Positions 20,301 through 27,247 are shown, counted from the stretch's first letter. The stretch: 64,000 bases of DNA from Lachnospiraceae bacterium (GCA_017396555.1 JAFQLS010000017.1:1-64000); one strand, 5' to 3'. Program-made: numbers and translations. The notes: generated from the sequence alone by a model not told the origin.

Positions 20301-22791
20301 TGTTAGAGATATGACAGTAGATGAAAGTGATAGTAATGCTGTAAAAAATGCTACATATAGCTTTATTAATTCAGATAAGCTCAAGGCATTTATGAGAACC
20401 GGAAACGGTGAAGTATACGATATCATAGATGGAGAATTAAATTATTACGATTCTACATATAATGCTGCTGATTATAATGGCGTTCCGGTTATAGTATTAG
20501 ATGGTCATGAGGTACAGCATCTTGGAGATTGGCCGGTATTTATGCTGACAGGAGGAAGTGGTGTAACTAAGAGCACAATGGCTAGAATGAAGAATTGTGG
20601 CTTTTTAAATATAACCTGTGATAATGCTGTAATTACACCGGCTGGAAAAATTATTTTAAACAATGGTTTGTATGGAACAGGAGATAATAAGAATAACACA
20701 AGTATTAGTTCATCAAATGGTTATGCATTATCTCTGCAAAATCGTCCGTATGATGAGAGAGTAGAGAGGGATGATGGTGTATATTACACGATTACATTGC
20801 TTGAGTACAATTATTCCGTTAAAACTACAACAGGCACAGTAAAAGAAACAGTATATGTTCCTGTGTATGTAAAAGAAAAGGTAACGGTTAGCTCTTCGGT
20901 ACGAATTCTAGGTGGAGAAGATTATTCTTATACATCTGCTATGAATGACGGAAAGCACGGAGAAATAGTTATTGCACATGGAAGTGTATATACAATATTT
21001 GCTGAATTTGTATATGACAGTATAAGATTAAAGGATTCTTTTGCCAATATCATACTTAAGAAGACATTAATATTTAAGAATTCACAGGAATCAATACCGG
21101 TTGGAACTAAATTGACTTTGGTGGATAATCAGACCGGAAAGGATTATTACTATATTGTTGAAGATGATAATATAAATGAGATTCCGCTTACAGCATTTAA
21201 AAATAATGGTGTAGGATATGAAGAAAAGGAAATTGGCGGACAAGGAATAACATATACGGCAAATAATTATCAGATGTTTGATGGAACTGTAATTAAAGGT
21301 CAGGTAGGTATAGATCGTTTCTATATATATGTTCAGCCTTCAGAAGGAGATCATAATATTACATATGATTTTCAGATTAAGGCTGAGCCGGTGGATAAGA
21401 ATAATGCAGCAATGGATGGATATTTCACTAAGAAGTTTGATGCAAATATTAGTATGGAATTTATCCCGGGACCTGAGATTTCATTTGCCGGAGTGTCTAA
21501 GGACGAGCTTACAGGAATATACACAGGTACTGAAGGTATAACGTTTACAGAAGGAACAATTAGCAATGAAAAGAGTATAACAATAGATGCTACAGTCGAT
21601 ATTTCGCTTGCAGATAGTACTTCACCATATTGGACTAAAAGAGAAAGTACAATTGATAGTACTAATAATGGTAAATATCTGGATGTAGCTGTAACTCTTG
21701 TGGATAAGGATGGTAAAGAGGTAGCCTTCCCAGAGGGTACTAATATAATCTTTAATGATGGTGCACCACAGACTGTAAATGGCTCGGTTATATATCTGTA
21801 TAAGGATAGTGGCAAGAAATTTGCTTATGATACGCTTGAGAGAGATATTAACGGAAATAAGCCTTGGTATTATTATGATGTTGACGGCGATGACACTTAC
21901 AAGTGGATTACCAGTAATGATGGCGTGAATTATTTCTACTATGAAGACCAGACTGAGCCTGTAAGCGTAGATAATGTTACAATTGATAAGATAAATATGT
22001 TGTCTAACCATATAAAGCTTACATTTGATTTTTCATTAGCTGATGTGGATGAATATGCAGGAAATGATTATGATGTAGTGCTTAAATTGTATCGTTCTAC
22101 AGACCCTGATTATCCTATAGAGGAATTTATTGAGTCAAAATCGAATAGACAGACAGAGTATAAGGAGGAAGTAGACGGAGAGGCAAATAAGCAAATGGGT
22201 GCAGCAGTATCTGTAGCCGATGATATGTCGCTTGGAATCAACCTGTATAAAAATTTTGTTACAGAAGAATTTATTTCGTTTACAAATAAGTTTGATTTTA
22301 CAAATGTTATTAATAAGAGAAATGATATCAGAGCACAGGAGGATATAGAAGAGTGTGCAGGTGATACATATATGGTTACCTACAGAATTCAGAAGAAGAA
22401 TTCGAGAGGTAATTATGTAACTATTGATATTGAGGATAGTCCATTTAAGCTCAGTAAGATTTCTAAGGATGATAATGGAGATGAAGTTGTTACCGATATG
22501 GATATAACTGAAATGAATGGTGATCAGGTATATGTAGAATTCAAGAATTTTACAGAAGAAGATATTAAGACTGGTACTGACGGGGTTATGTATGTTACTG
22601 CATGGGATATGAAGCTTACGGCAAATGTCGAAAAGCTAAAAGAAAATGTAGATATTCTATCAAATTATAAGATTTCAATATCATATCTTCCATATAATGA
22701 GTCAGAAGAAGGAATACCTACAGATGATGCGGCAGCAATATTGTTAGATTATTTTATATTTACAGTTGCTAATCTTAAGACTGATATGTAG
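11314..22791 (+). CDS. Giant secreted beta-helix (GLUG-like repeat) surface protein
   Basis: 3825 residues with an SD (CGGAGG) 9 nt before the ATG. Signal peptide about 1-25; Thr/Glu/Pro-rich linker with four 8-residue repeats (48-79, type ETTTEPQT); then a very long region (about 200-2950) with around thirty GGLIG/AGGIAG/SGGVVG-type turns spaced as in GLUG-motif parallel beta-helix adhesins; finally a beta-sandwich-like region (about 3150-3825) rich in Asp, Lys and Thr. There is no LPxTG sorting signal and no C-terminal membrane helix, so display must depend on other products, plausibly the fibre proteins just upstream. The last residues (DYFIFTVANLKTDM) form a strand-like hydrophobic end. 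Likely role: adhesion to a surface, carbohydrate or partner cell. No catalytic domain was recognised. Confidence 0.85.
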   Translation: MYQRLKKILALILSVALFVNATDFSAFIIYGDERDKSEETTIELQTSEITTEPQAETTTEPETETTTEPQTETVTEPQTETKVEAEMKPVDTDFVDIKPNGAKTTVSATNALNYTSYDNINIGVYTHQDWTSLVAITHKSSLEGVDIILSNDNSKTSDKQTWDLTLNDLKYSDGTNIYYGLGSKEYPFAGNLTSQFTLTLKPKVSLFNYLSSKANIGSNGYAITINYVKGSNNIMGGLAGHLVLESDYEFDYKRLAITGYVGHQNGVSEVAGGLFGYVESKEGVTGVKFLIDDDMTGISGITNVYGRIAGGIAGVVDKNVVVEMSGAPILPNIVHSSATCAGGIIGKLSEGSKLITTATQSKPIVLKNGENGSTAIKITGAGYSGGVVGWVENSTIELQYVEKHDSVNGTLHVGGLIGYAESTSTDKPVKVTVSDCVIAAFHVSQTSNNISQSNCSGGIIGKYKTTDEDTESSLEISKVTTKTASRENSNEVQSFLRVEVYPYTKKDLYYYNGGIVGGICGNNVNIHDIDFKRDGFRVNQIYCFNTKYVWDTQSAGTVAGGIAGKNIEISNILLANGKFAGTDAYGTAGLSGKTVGGLVGRIGYFDGNNITGTKIKVSDIDIDSLYIWEADADQTKYLMNNGGLFGDIGKGSVVAICGDIDLSGVTTIAPDVEGYRDLCGKVEGRGFVAGSVNESLVYFEKDAVIKRPITVDDGVVYFSEDKDEDFSTNNPAYRLYTINDVGNYGSIYQNIDDENGNAVIQYDNEYGNEVTGTVGTETVDDKEFYVLDSLADALRLAIAGHTFDESGDKKPRFARDCFGDKTINELLNANYLIKTDIDLGDAGINGFVRNDSLLYPFSGIMKGASKGENGKYKITVNNITRQYYGGLFPQLDDGVSFENIKIDGYLGYQITPTTATGAAGVLAANSKGGITLKGVDVSTVICGHCVANVWDNSTMYCYGGYVGNVDIGTGEIVVDDCNISPNIHSMNCHYFVGGLFGKIILKNTSLSSSIKIINSTISTKIIADKNIGNGNTTSGAHIRSGGLIGFVGYQYKNVSETNNNNNITPGAVAAMSHATMVIENIDIDSAVMDMTLSPQNNVKMSGGLLGYAWCNVDLKLNDVNVINESKLYSRGITGGLISFLSGSAKVTNINLESFEMKNTWGTNVTYSGLLFGNGQYAYITLDDATYVINPDAVTTENYSYFDEIVGLNLMVNRCNEFGAALDGSYSNAGVLNIIKSDFDSFKGDTEYSSYVNKVVEGTNKYSRYYYNLFTGDKNEWIIQMSGNSGNIDSPKKFMTFHISQYAHSYLKRYFNEYFSNSVSTSLTIANISIDLDMNGYSLYPTVLNGRTVNGNSHTITLYGEEISNIEKTLKDNEKSLVYRNNEFISNATTQHYLMHASLFYNVTGSTISDIKIKGTIAKNERYTGALIGGAVYGTTTIKNIILDNVTISNYNNESHGLMIARIGLVNDANNNQKLESANIVIDGIDTIYDTSDKTVAGALIGSVGNTNAKDARVRFENMRVSGVKSDKIFTYASFIYDYQYTSDLENNNCYGLYTFEYDDAVSGNVTYGKEIAKGVEYNDCLVSSIPEGDPNPLEEAINRAQTEANFYLPYVYKTKDIYVNPQNGNILEGCGTYEDPYVIKNSRQFLSLYCYLTGKTSYYNMFESKGEGTPGWTINRIGGDGDPYECSEKADSSVAHSSAEFSIVDGKLNEEFPTIDELRTAYYIIENDINLEDIIDLNDSILVQEYNGLGTLQYPFAGVISGKEIDTDKYSTITLPRQGESNSVQTNYGLIQYMKGAVVKDLNIITPVKDEGDTSEIFINVNAYAGGVAAILLGGDNIIDNVSTRVRFRAYNNVNYDVSTVIMGGYVGKIKNGSLILRNLNDKNVTDGCEYIHLKTGGNVTTVCNESDYVGMLVGKVEDGFILYEHNSNEKAFEDTTKKVLTKNDLVVSTANNNLKLANGFDIINGYALDKGIEAFGKINVTKDANGNLNVNMNSAEALEIIALALNSDALSIYYDRFATRQNSHDIYGYEVTAKCRKGTYADLGNKSSADRESVVLYDDGKNPDESNVFLYPYLLHKYVSFNSAASESDNYANYIDYTFEIKQTTAVVDNVNVSYNIYISRFNKIHDDVREYTTTYELDNGITEVLDLSGYGVSFRGFGALYTVGRSDFRANFDGNSKNIKLSMNREFDSSKDFPVGMFNSLTYDVRVGDAVIGNNNATIPMPDEEALVIREINIVDSTFDNISGTGTYTGAIAGRLTGKWDFEDIYIKSENTDTSIEGNLYVGGLIGSIDNIKWQNTYNDDLHDASNVINFRRCGTFGKVADTVKISGENTIVGIGGIVGAIGRKDATNKENNVFYSGIISMEDCSINNTEISTGNTGNAGGFAGMLGFRKTDSTYSAVGVVNVSNTEGFAANNIENVIIRNKVDNDSQSESSIGGLFGKVLFVNKPAPNNDPMFGYIGINGCNVSNLNIIWAENNTSLTYNEDGNNAIGGLIGFNRTQNTDIYNIKVNNSTIGTSENTACSAGGLIGLYRDTTGGGLNYAINYNVDNVEISNTNIVSKSGRVGGLVGHLRSDVNSINNCKIDNCTITSELESVGGLLGYHYPAYAGSTTINDIEVLASTIHTTDAHTNGSNAIAAGGIIGQAANYGNVITVGRVYVGNGCYIRGAKGGGGIFGIVNNDVNITYNEWIGVGAKYSSDAWVEDSVYNNIVGRIAGGIAGSEDSTTERNISAKLCVAKNRIYSYDRIGNANGRCGSGGLAGYRNGASGQVILDDVTIMHNVIITSGRGVTAAEAYGSGNNNYMPAAGGMYGRIEANSSSTTECANITLLDNSIGFYDVSSMDEDEKYKGFKNLDINSEEVKLFYYDENNTLQTAKWSESLINEKNVGRYSIGLGTFIGYYLANNTSKNRQFNILRPNVIFSEDIGSIPAIDCGNIKYTTDSTQYGAQYPYSYRNTVHILYMKDKENTIIDSAIVTKTGEDNNLFENLDNIISDYRDVRDMTVDESDSNAVKNATYSFINSDKLKAFMRTGNGEVYDIIDGELNYYDSTYNAADYNGVPVIVLDGHEVQHLGDWPVFMLTGGSGVTKSTMARMKNCGFLNITCDNAVITPAGKIILNNGLYGTGDNKNNTSISSSNGYALSLQNRPYDERVERDDGVYYTITLLEYNYSVKTTTGTVKETVYVPVYVKEKVTVSSSVRILGGEDYSYTSAMNDGKHGEIVIAHGSVYTIFAEFVYDSIRLKDSFANIILKKTLIFKNSQESIPVGTKLTLVDNQTGKDYYYIVEDDNINEIPLTAFKNNGVGYEEKEIGGQGITYTANNYQMFDGTVIKGQVGIDRFYIYVQPSEGDHNITYDFQIKAEPVDKNNAAMDGYFTKKFDANISMEFIPGPEISFAGVSKDELTGIYTGTEGITFTEGTISNEKSITIDATVDISLADSTSPYWTKRESTIDSTNNGKYLDVAVTLVDKDGKEVAFPEGTNIIFNDGAPQTVNGSVIYLYKDSGKKFAYDTLERDINGNKPWYYYDVDGDDTYKWITSNDGVNYFYYEDQTEPVSVDNVTIDKINMLSNHIKLTFDFSLADVDEYAGNDYDVVLKLYRSTDPDYPIEEFIESKSNRQTEYKEEVDGEANKQMGAAVSVADDMSLGINLYKNFVTEEFISFTNKFDFTNVINKRNDIRAQEDIEECAGDTYMVTYRIQKKNSRGNYVTIDIEDSPFKLSKISKDDNGDEVVTDMDITEMNGDQVYVEFKNFTEEDIKTGTDGVMYVTAWDMKLTANVEKLKENVDILSNYKISISYLPYNESEEGIPTDDAAAILLDYFIFTVANLKTDM
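11455..11550 (+). repeat. 24-bp tandem repeats encoding E-T-T-T-E-P-x-T
   Basis: Four in-frame 24-bp units encode residues 48-79 of the giant protein (EITTEPQA, ETTTEPET, ETTTEPQT, ETVTEPQT). They form a flexible, possibly glycosylated linker behind the signal peptide. Length variation by slippage would stay in frame. Confidence 0.85.
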
Positions 22792-22808
22792 AAAAGCAAA
22801 GTATAAAT

Positions 22809-22845
22809 AACAGGTAGTGATTTAAGGTCACTACCTGTTATTTTG
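22809..22845 (+). terminator. Strong terminator of the surface-system operon
   Basis: A perfect 12-bp stem (AACAGGTAGTGA with TCACTACCTGTT) has a 7-nt loop and is followed by ATTTTG, 17 nt after the giant gene. It marks the end of the operon that begins at the 1704 promoter. Confidence 0.85.
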
Positions 22846-22911
22846 CATCACTACGGATTTAGTAAAATAAGGCTTCGGTTGTGCTTTGAAAATTTTAAAA
22901 TATTTTAATAG

Positions 22912-22940
22912 TAGACAAAAACTTCAATCTGTATTATAAT
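22912..22940 (+). promoter_or_regulatory. Promoter of the Rpn-type gene
   Basis: TAGACA (22912-22917), 17-nt spacer, TATAAT (22935-22940), about 70 nt before the TTG start. It gives this gene expression independent of the upstream operon. Confidence 0.6.
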
Positions 22941-23013
22941 ACTAAAAATAAACTGATTATTTTATTGATATTTATTTGAAAGAGTACTATAATATGAGAA
23001 GGAGCGATGTTTA

Positions 23014-24057
23014 TTGGGTAAAAATGATAGCATTACTAAGAAGTATATGAGGCAGAATGACAGATTTGCAGATGTATGTAATTATTATCTGTTTGATGGT
23101 GAGTCAGTAGTTAAGGCTGACGAGCTGGAAGAGAAGGATATTACTGAGCTTGCGGTTATTAAGGATAAGAACAGTAAGGTGATAACTACGCAGAAGTTTA
23201 GGGACGTTCTTAAGAATTGTATTGTGAAGTCGGCAAATGGTGTTACATATATGCTTATAGGTATAGAGAATCAGACTGATATCCATTATGCAATGGTTAT
23301 TAAGAATATGGTATACGATGCTCTTAACTATGCCACGCAAGCAGAGCAATGTGCAAAACAGCATAGAGATGATAAGGACTTAGACGGAGCAGAGTTTTTA
23401 TCAGGATTTGCTAAGACTGATAAGCTAATGCCTGTCATAACAATTACGATATATTGGAATTCCGGTAAATGGGATGGTTCAAGAAGTCTTCATGAGATGT
23501 TAGATGTGAAGGATAAGAATATTCTTGAATATGTCTCAGATTATAAGTTGAACTTAGTTGTGCCGGATGATATAGAAGATTTTAATAAGTTTAATACAGA
23601 GCTTGGTAAGGTGTTTGATTTTATCAGCTATTCGGAAAACAAGGATGAAATACGCAGGCGATTTTATGAATCAGAAAGTAACGAAGAAGGTATGTTTAGT
23701 GCAGATGCAATAACATTACTTAATGAATGTGTTAAAGCTAATTTGAAAACAACGAAGAAAAAAGGAGGAAAGACAGACGTGTGCAAAGGAATAAAGGATT
23801 TGGTTGAAGAGGAAAAAGAAAAGAGCAGGACTGAGGGCAGAACCGAGGGTAGAATAGAGGGCAGAACCGAGGGTAGAATAGAGGGCAGAACCGAAGGGGA
23901 ACGTATTGGCGAAATACGAGGCGAAATAAGAGGCGAGGATTATATGGCAACACTGGTAGGTAAGCTGCTGGAAGATAATCGAATGAGCGAGTTGCAGAAG
24001 ATATCATCAGACAAAGAACTTAGAGAAAAATTATATAAGGAATATGGTATTAAATAA
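23014..24057 (+). CDS. Rpn family PD-(D/E)XK nuclease / putative transposase
   Basis: 347 residues from a TTG start with SD GAAGGAG. The N-terminus (KKYMRQNDRFADVCNYYLF) and the core YMLIGIENQTDIHYAMVIKN with downstream M.YDALNY match the Rpn recombination-promoting nuclease family, in which I-E-N-Q stands for the (D/E)XK motif. The C-terminus has a run of E-G-R repeats (about residues 270-310) from tandem DNA repeats, then a helical tail. These proteins are abundant in Lachnospiraceae genomes, often many copies each. It appears intact. It stands alone between its own promoter and a bidirectional terminator. I did not find inverted repeats typical of an IS around it. Confidence 0.85.
   Translation: MGKNDSITKKYMRQNDRFADVCNYYLFDGESVVKADELEEKDITELAVIKDKNSKVITTQKFRDVLKNCIVKSANGVTYMLIGIENQTDIHYAMVIKNMVYDALNYATQAEQCAKQHRDDKDLDGAEFLSGFAKTDKLMPVITITIYWNSGKWDGSRSLHEMLDVKDKNILEYVSDYKLNLVVPDDIEDFNKFNTELGKVFDFISYSENKDEIRRRFYESESNEEGMFSADAITLLNECVKANLKTTKKKGGKTDVCKGIKDLVEEEKEKSRTEGRTEGRIEGRTEGRIEGRTEGERIGEIRGEIRGEDYMATLVGKLLEDNRMSELQKISSDKELREKLYKEYGIK
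23833..23894 (+). repeat. 24-bp tandem repeats inside the Rpn-type gene
   Basis: Two perfect 24-bp copies (23833-23856 and 23857-23880, each starting GAGGGCAGAACC) and a partial third copy of 14 nt. They encode alternating E-G-R-T and E-G-R-I units. The perfect identity suggests recent slippage. Confidence 0.85.
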
Positions 24058-24059
24058 AA

Positions 24060-24100
24060 AACTGTCGCGCTTATGAAGTTACATAAGTGCGACAGTTACT
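24060..24100. terminator. Bidirectional terminator between convergent genes
   Basis: A 16-bp inverted repeat (24060-24075 with 24082-24097; AACTGTCGCGCTTATG on the left) has one G-T mismatch and a 6-nt loop. An A-run lies on its left and TTACTTTATT on its right, so it can end both the plus-strand Rpn-type gene and the minus-strand EAL gene. Confidence 0.85.
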
Positions 24101-25657
24101 TTATTCCACTGCAGAATTTTCACGGTTAACGAAAAATTGTGCGATTAGATCAAGATCTCGTGTATAGTCTTCAAAGGTTGGATAATATTCATCCGGTCTA
24201 TACATAGCTTTAACCAGAGTTTTGTTTAAGTTATCAAATGTTCTTAAATCTACAGGCTTAGAAAAATGATATCCCTGACCGATATCACATCCTATTTCGA
24301 GAAGCATATTGGCCTGTTCCTCTGTTTCGATACCTTCTGTAATTACAGTAAAATCTAATTCCTTTGCCATTGCTATAAGATAACGAAGAATTGTAAGCCC
24401 TTCATCACTTGTAGAATTCTTAGATAAGAATGAACGGTCAAGCTTGATTCTGTCTATAGGAAGGTCTTTAAGCAGGTTGAGGGGGGAATTTAAGCTTCCA
24501 AATCCATCTATACATAAAATAAAACCTTCATCATGAAGTCTGTTAATTATTTGTGAGATTTGTGGTGTTACTGTTGACAATCCACGCTCAGGTATCTCAA
24601 GTATAATTAAGTCGTTTTGTATAAGGTATTTATCACGAATTTCAACTAAGTAATCAACAAATTTATCATTAGTAAAATGATTTGGTGATATATTCATTGT
24701 AATAGGTGTTGGAGTTATTTTGTTATCTATCCAACGTCTTATAAGCTTCATACATTCCTCCCACATATAATAGTCGAGCTTCTGTATAAGAGAAGTGCTC
24801 TCGAATAAAGGAAGAAATGCATAAGGAGATAGTACTCCTTTGCCAGGATAATCCCATCTTACGAGTGCCTCAGCACTAATAATTTTATATGAATGAAGGT
24901 CGTACATAGGCTGTAAATATACCATAAACTTGTGGTCCTCAAGAGCCTGTTCCATTTCTTCACTCATCCTTTTGTTATCAAGGAAGGTCTGGTTAAGTTC
25001 ATTAGTAAAGAACTTATAACATAGATCATCAGATTCCTTGACGAACTTCTGAGCAAGTGTAGCGTAGTTTATCATATCCATAATATTCTCGGAAGTATTC
25101 TTGATTTTGTATATACCAAATGCAGTTCTAATTTGTACATTTGTATCATGTGTATAAAGTGTGTTGTATATCTTTTCGATTCGCTCAGTTACATATTCAT
25201 CCTTGCAGTTGATAAATAGAATACAGAAAAGATTGGAATAAATTTGTGCGTATATGTGTTGGCTTGCAAGCTTTTTAAGTGTCTGTGCTGTTGTGTATAC
25301 AACCTTATCACCCTCAGTAGGTCCAAATAACTGATTGATTTTACCAATATTAGCTATGTTGAACGCAACAAGCGTAAAACTTGGTGGAAAATCGTATGTG
25401 GCTGTAAAAGCTTTTTTGCCCTGTGTTATAAAATAGTCAATATTCCAAATATTAGTAGTAGCATTCATAAATGCTATGGTTTGAAGCTCGTTAACCTTCT
25501 GATTTGATGCAGTTAAGTCTTTGTCATAACGTTTTTCCATTCTTTCTAATGCGTCTGTCTGGTATTTATAATATGCTTTCATTAAATCATAATGATGATA
25601 TAAGACGCCTGCCAGAATACACACGGCTATAAATAATAATATAAAAAACCATTGCAT
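24101..25657 (-). CDS. Membrane protein with degenerate GGDEF and EAL domains
   Basis: 518 residues: one N-terminal membrane helix (about 2-20), a coiled-coil stretch (25-60), a GGDEF-like domain (about 62-215) in which the GG(D/E)EF loop reads YSNLF (140-144), and an EAL domain (about 235-490). EAL features present are E263-A-L265, N322, E354, K405, E441 and Q461. The metal-binding D-D-F-G motif reads D384-G385-F-G, so one conserved Asp is missing. The GGDEF half cannot make c-di-GMP. The EAL half may hydrolyse it weakly or only bind it. SD GGAGGTGATG is well placed. It lies 31 nt after the GH13 gene and is probably co-transcribed. Confidence 0.88.
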   Translation of the reverse strand: MQWFFILLFIAVCILAGVLYHHYDLMKAYYKYQTDALERMEKRYDKDLTASNQKVNELQTIAFMNATTNIWNIDYFITQGKKAFTATYDFPPSFTLVAFNIANIGKINQLFGPTEGDKVVYTTAQTLKKLASQHIYAQIYSNLFCILFINCKDEYVTERIEKIYNTLYTHDTNVQIRTAFGIYKIKNTSENIMDMINYATLAQKFVKESDDLCYKFFTNELNQTFLDNKRMSEEMEQALEDHKFMVYLQPMYDLHSYKIISAEALVRWDYPGKGVLSPYAFLPLFESTSLIQKLDYYMWEECMKLIRRWIDNKITPTPITMNISPNHFTNDKFVDYLVEIRDKYLIQNDLIILEIPERGLSTVTPQISQIINRLHDEGFILCIDGFGSLNSPLNLLKDLPIDRIKLDRSFLSKNSTSDEGLTILRYLIAMAKELDFTVITEGIETEEQANMLLEIGCDIGQGYHFSKPVDLRTFDNLNKTLVKAMYRPDEYYPTFEDYTRDLDLIAQFFVNRENSAVE

Positions 25658-25688
25658 ATTCTACATCACCTCCGTTTTTTCTTAGGTA

Positions 25689-27134
25689 TTAATTTGATTT
25701 TATAACATAATATTCCCATGGCTCTAATACATGACCACTTGTAATATCTGTACTTGTTACATCTTCAGGAATATATTCGGCACCATATCCATTTATAAGG
25801 ATATCACCTGAGATAGTGCCTTCATCAAATTCTAGGGTCTGTTTTTCGTCAGACATATTTATAATAACAGTTATCTGAGTTTCTTCATTTGCTCTTTTAA
25901 ACATTAGAATGTTTTTGTTAGAGCATTTGATGTATTCAACAGGTGCACCCGTTCTGTTGTTGAATACAGGATCAGATAATTTGATTTCACATAATTTGGT
26001 AATAAGTGGAGCATAAGTATAGTTTTCGAATCTTATTGGATCCTTATCAAAAAATGCTAATGTTTGTGTAATTCCCTCTTCCTGTCCGGAGTAAATAAGC
26101 GGAGCACCTTTAAGTGTAAATATTAATGTTGTAAGTGCTGGAATTGCATTGGCACCAAATCTTTCTTCAAGGGAACCGTCGTATGAATTTTTATCATGAT
26201 TTTCAATAAAGTTCATAACAAAAGAACCCTCGGGAAGTTTTGCTGATATTTTGTATTCGAGGTCTTTAGCATCCTCACTGCCTTTAGCAATACCAAGTAA
26301 GCTGTCATAGGTCTGGAAGGCATAGTTACTGTCAAATGCACTGATAAGATAGCTGTTACTTTGTGAACCTTCCTCAGCAAGCATATAAATATCTTTTAAT
26401 TTGTTAAGTTCTTCTCTGGCTTCGTTCCAAAATTCAACAGGAACACCCTGAGCATAGTCGCATCTAAAACCATCAATATCTGCTTCTGTTATCCAGTATT
26501 TCATTGCATCTATCATTGCAGCCTTCATTTCGGTATTATTAAAATCAAGCTGTGCAACATCATCCCAATCCTGACCGATAGGAGATATGATATTTCCTTC
26601 TTCATCTTTCATATAATATTCAGGATGTTCAGTTATCCATGTGTGATCCCATCCGGTATGATTAGCAACCCAGTCAAGTATTACTTTAAAACCCATATCG
26701 TGAGCTTTATCGACAAGAGCAGTGAAATCTTCCATAGTTCCAAATTCGCTGTTGACGGACTTGTAATCCTGTATAGCATAGTAAGAGCCTAAGGTTCCTT
26801 TTCTATTCTCTTCCGAAATACTATATATAGGCATAAACCAAAGAGTGTTAACACCCATTTCTTTTAATCTTTCTAATTCACCCTCGAAAGCAGCAAAGGT
26901 ACCTTCGTTAGAATACTGTCTTACATTTACCTCATATATTATAGCTGTATCTGACCACTCGGCAACCTGTCTGGAACTTTCTGCTTGTGATGTAGTAGTA
27001 GTTTCGGCTGGAGCTTCGGTTGGTGTAGTAGTAGTAGTCTTTAAATCGTTTTCATTTGATGTACATGCTGTGAGACCTGCAAGCATTGAAACGGCTAAAG
27101 ACAGAGAACATATATTTTTTAATGTTTTTTTCAA
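25689..27134 (-). CDS. GH13 alpha-amylase-family lipoprotein
   Basis: 481 residues from a TTG start (SD AGGAGG). A lipoprotein signal ends LAGLTAC with Cys24, followed by a Thr/Glu/Pro-rich tether (33-55). The catalytic barrel has all four GH13 regions: DWVANHT (154-160), DGFRCDYA with nucleophile Asp226, MLAEEG with acid Glu254, and FIENHD with Asp314. The C-terminal beta domain ends near 480. At this length it should be an extracellular, membrane-tethered enzyme acting on alpha-glucans or maltodextrins; the exact substrate cannot be read from sequence. It heads a two-gene minus-strand operon with the EAL protein, an unusual pairing of sugar breakdown and second-messenger genes. Confidence 0.92.
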   Translation of the reverse strand: MKKTLKNICSLSLAVSMLAGLTACTSNENDLKTTTTTPTEAPAETTTTSQAESSRQVAEWSDTAIIYEVNVRQYSNEGTFAAFEGELERLKEMGVNTLWFMPIYSISEENRKGTLGSYYAIQDYKSVNSEFGTMEDFTALVDKAHDMGFKVILDWVANHTGWDHTWITEHPEYYMKDEEGNIISPIGQDWDDVAQLDFNNTEMKAAMIDAMKYWITEADIDGFRCDYAQGVPVEFWNEAREELNKLKDIYMLAEEGSQSNSYLISAFDSNYAFQTYDSLLGIAKGSEDAKDLEYKISAKLPEGSFVMNFIENHDKNSYDGSLEERFGANAIPALTTLIFTLKGAPLIYSGQEEGITQTLAFFDKDPIRFENYTYAPLITKLCEIKLSDPVFNNRTGAPVEYIKCSNKNILMFKRANEETQITVIINMSDEKQTLEFDEGTISGDILINGYGAEYIPEDVTSTDITSGHVLEPWEYYVIKSN

Positions 27135-27174
27135 TTTATTATCCTCCTGAAATTTCTTTAATTAATATATCTTA

Positions 27175-27203
27175 ATTATAATATAGGAAGTAATTTTAAG
27201 CAA
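27175..27203 (-). promoter_or_regulatory. Promoter of the GH13-EAL operon
   Basis: On the minus strand: TTGCTT (27198-27203), 17-nt spacer, TATAAT (27175-27180), about 40 nt before the GH13 start. It is divergent from the promoter at 27219. Confidence 0.55.
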
Positions 27204-27218
27204 TATCCTAAAAAGTAT

Positions 27219-27247
27219 TTGGAAAGGATAATTCTTTGTGGTAAAAT
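27219..27247 (+). promoter_or_regulatory. Promoter of the TPR-GGDEF gene
   Basis: TTGGAA (27219-27224), 17-nt spacer, TAAAAT (27242-27247), 30 nt before the ATG at 27277. Only 15 nt separate it from the divergent GH13 promoter, so the two may be co-regulated. Confidence 0.5.

Noticed and set aside
12141-21815. Several minus-strand frames of 60-150 codons opposite the giant gene
   Set aside because: They are mirrors of the repetitive beta-helix coding sequence, lack SDs and match no family.
23014-24057. A complete insertion sequence
   Set aside because: The Rpn-type gene is transposase-related, but no terminal inverted repeats or target duplication were found; the flanking inverted repeats are terminators.
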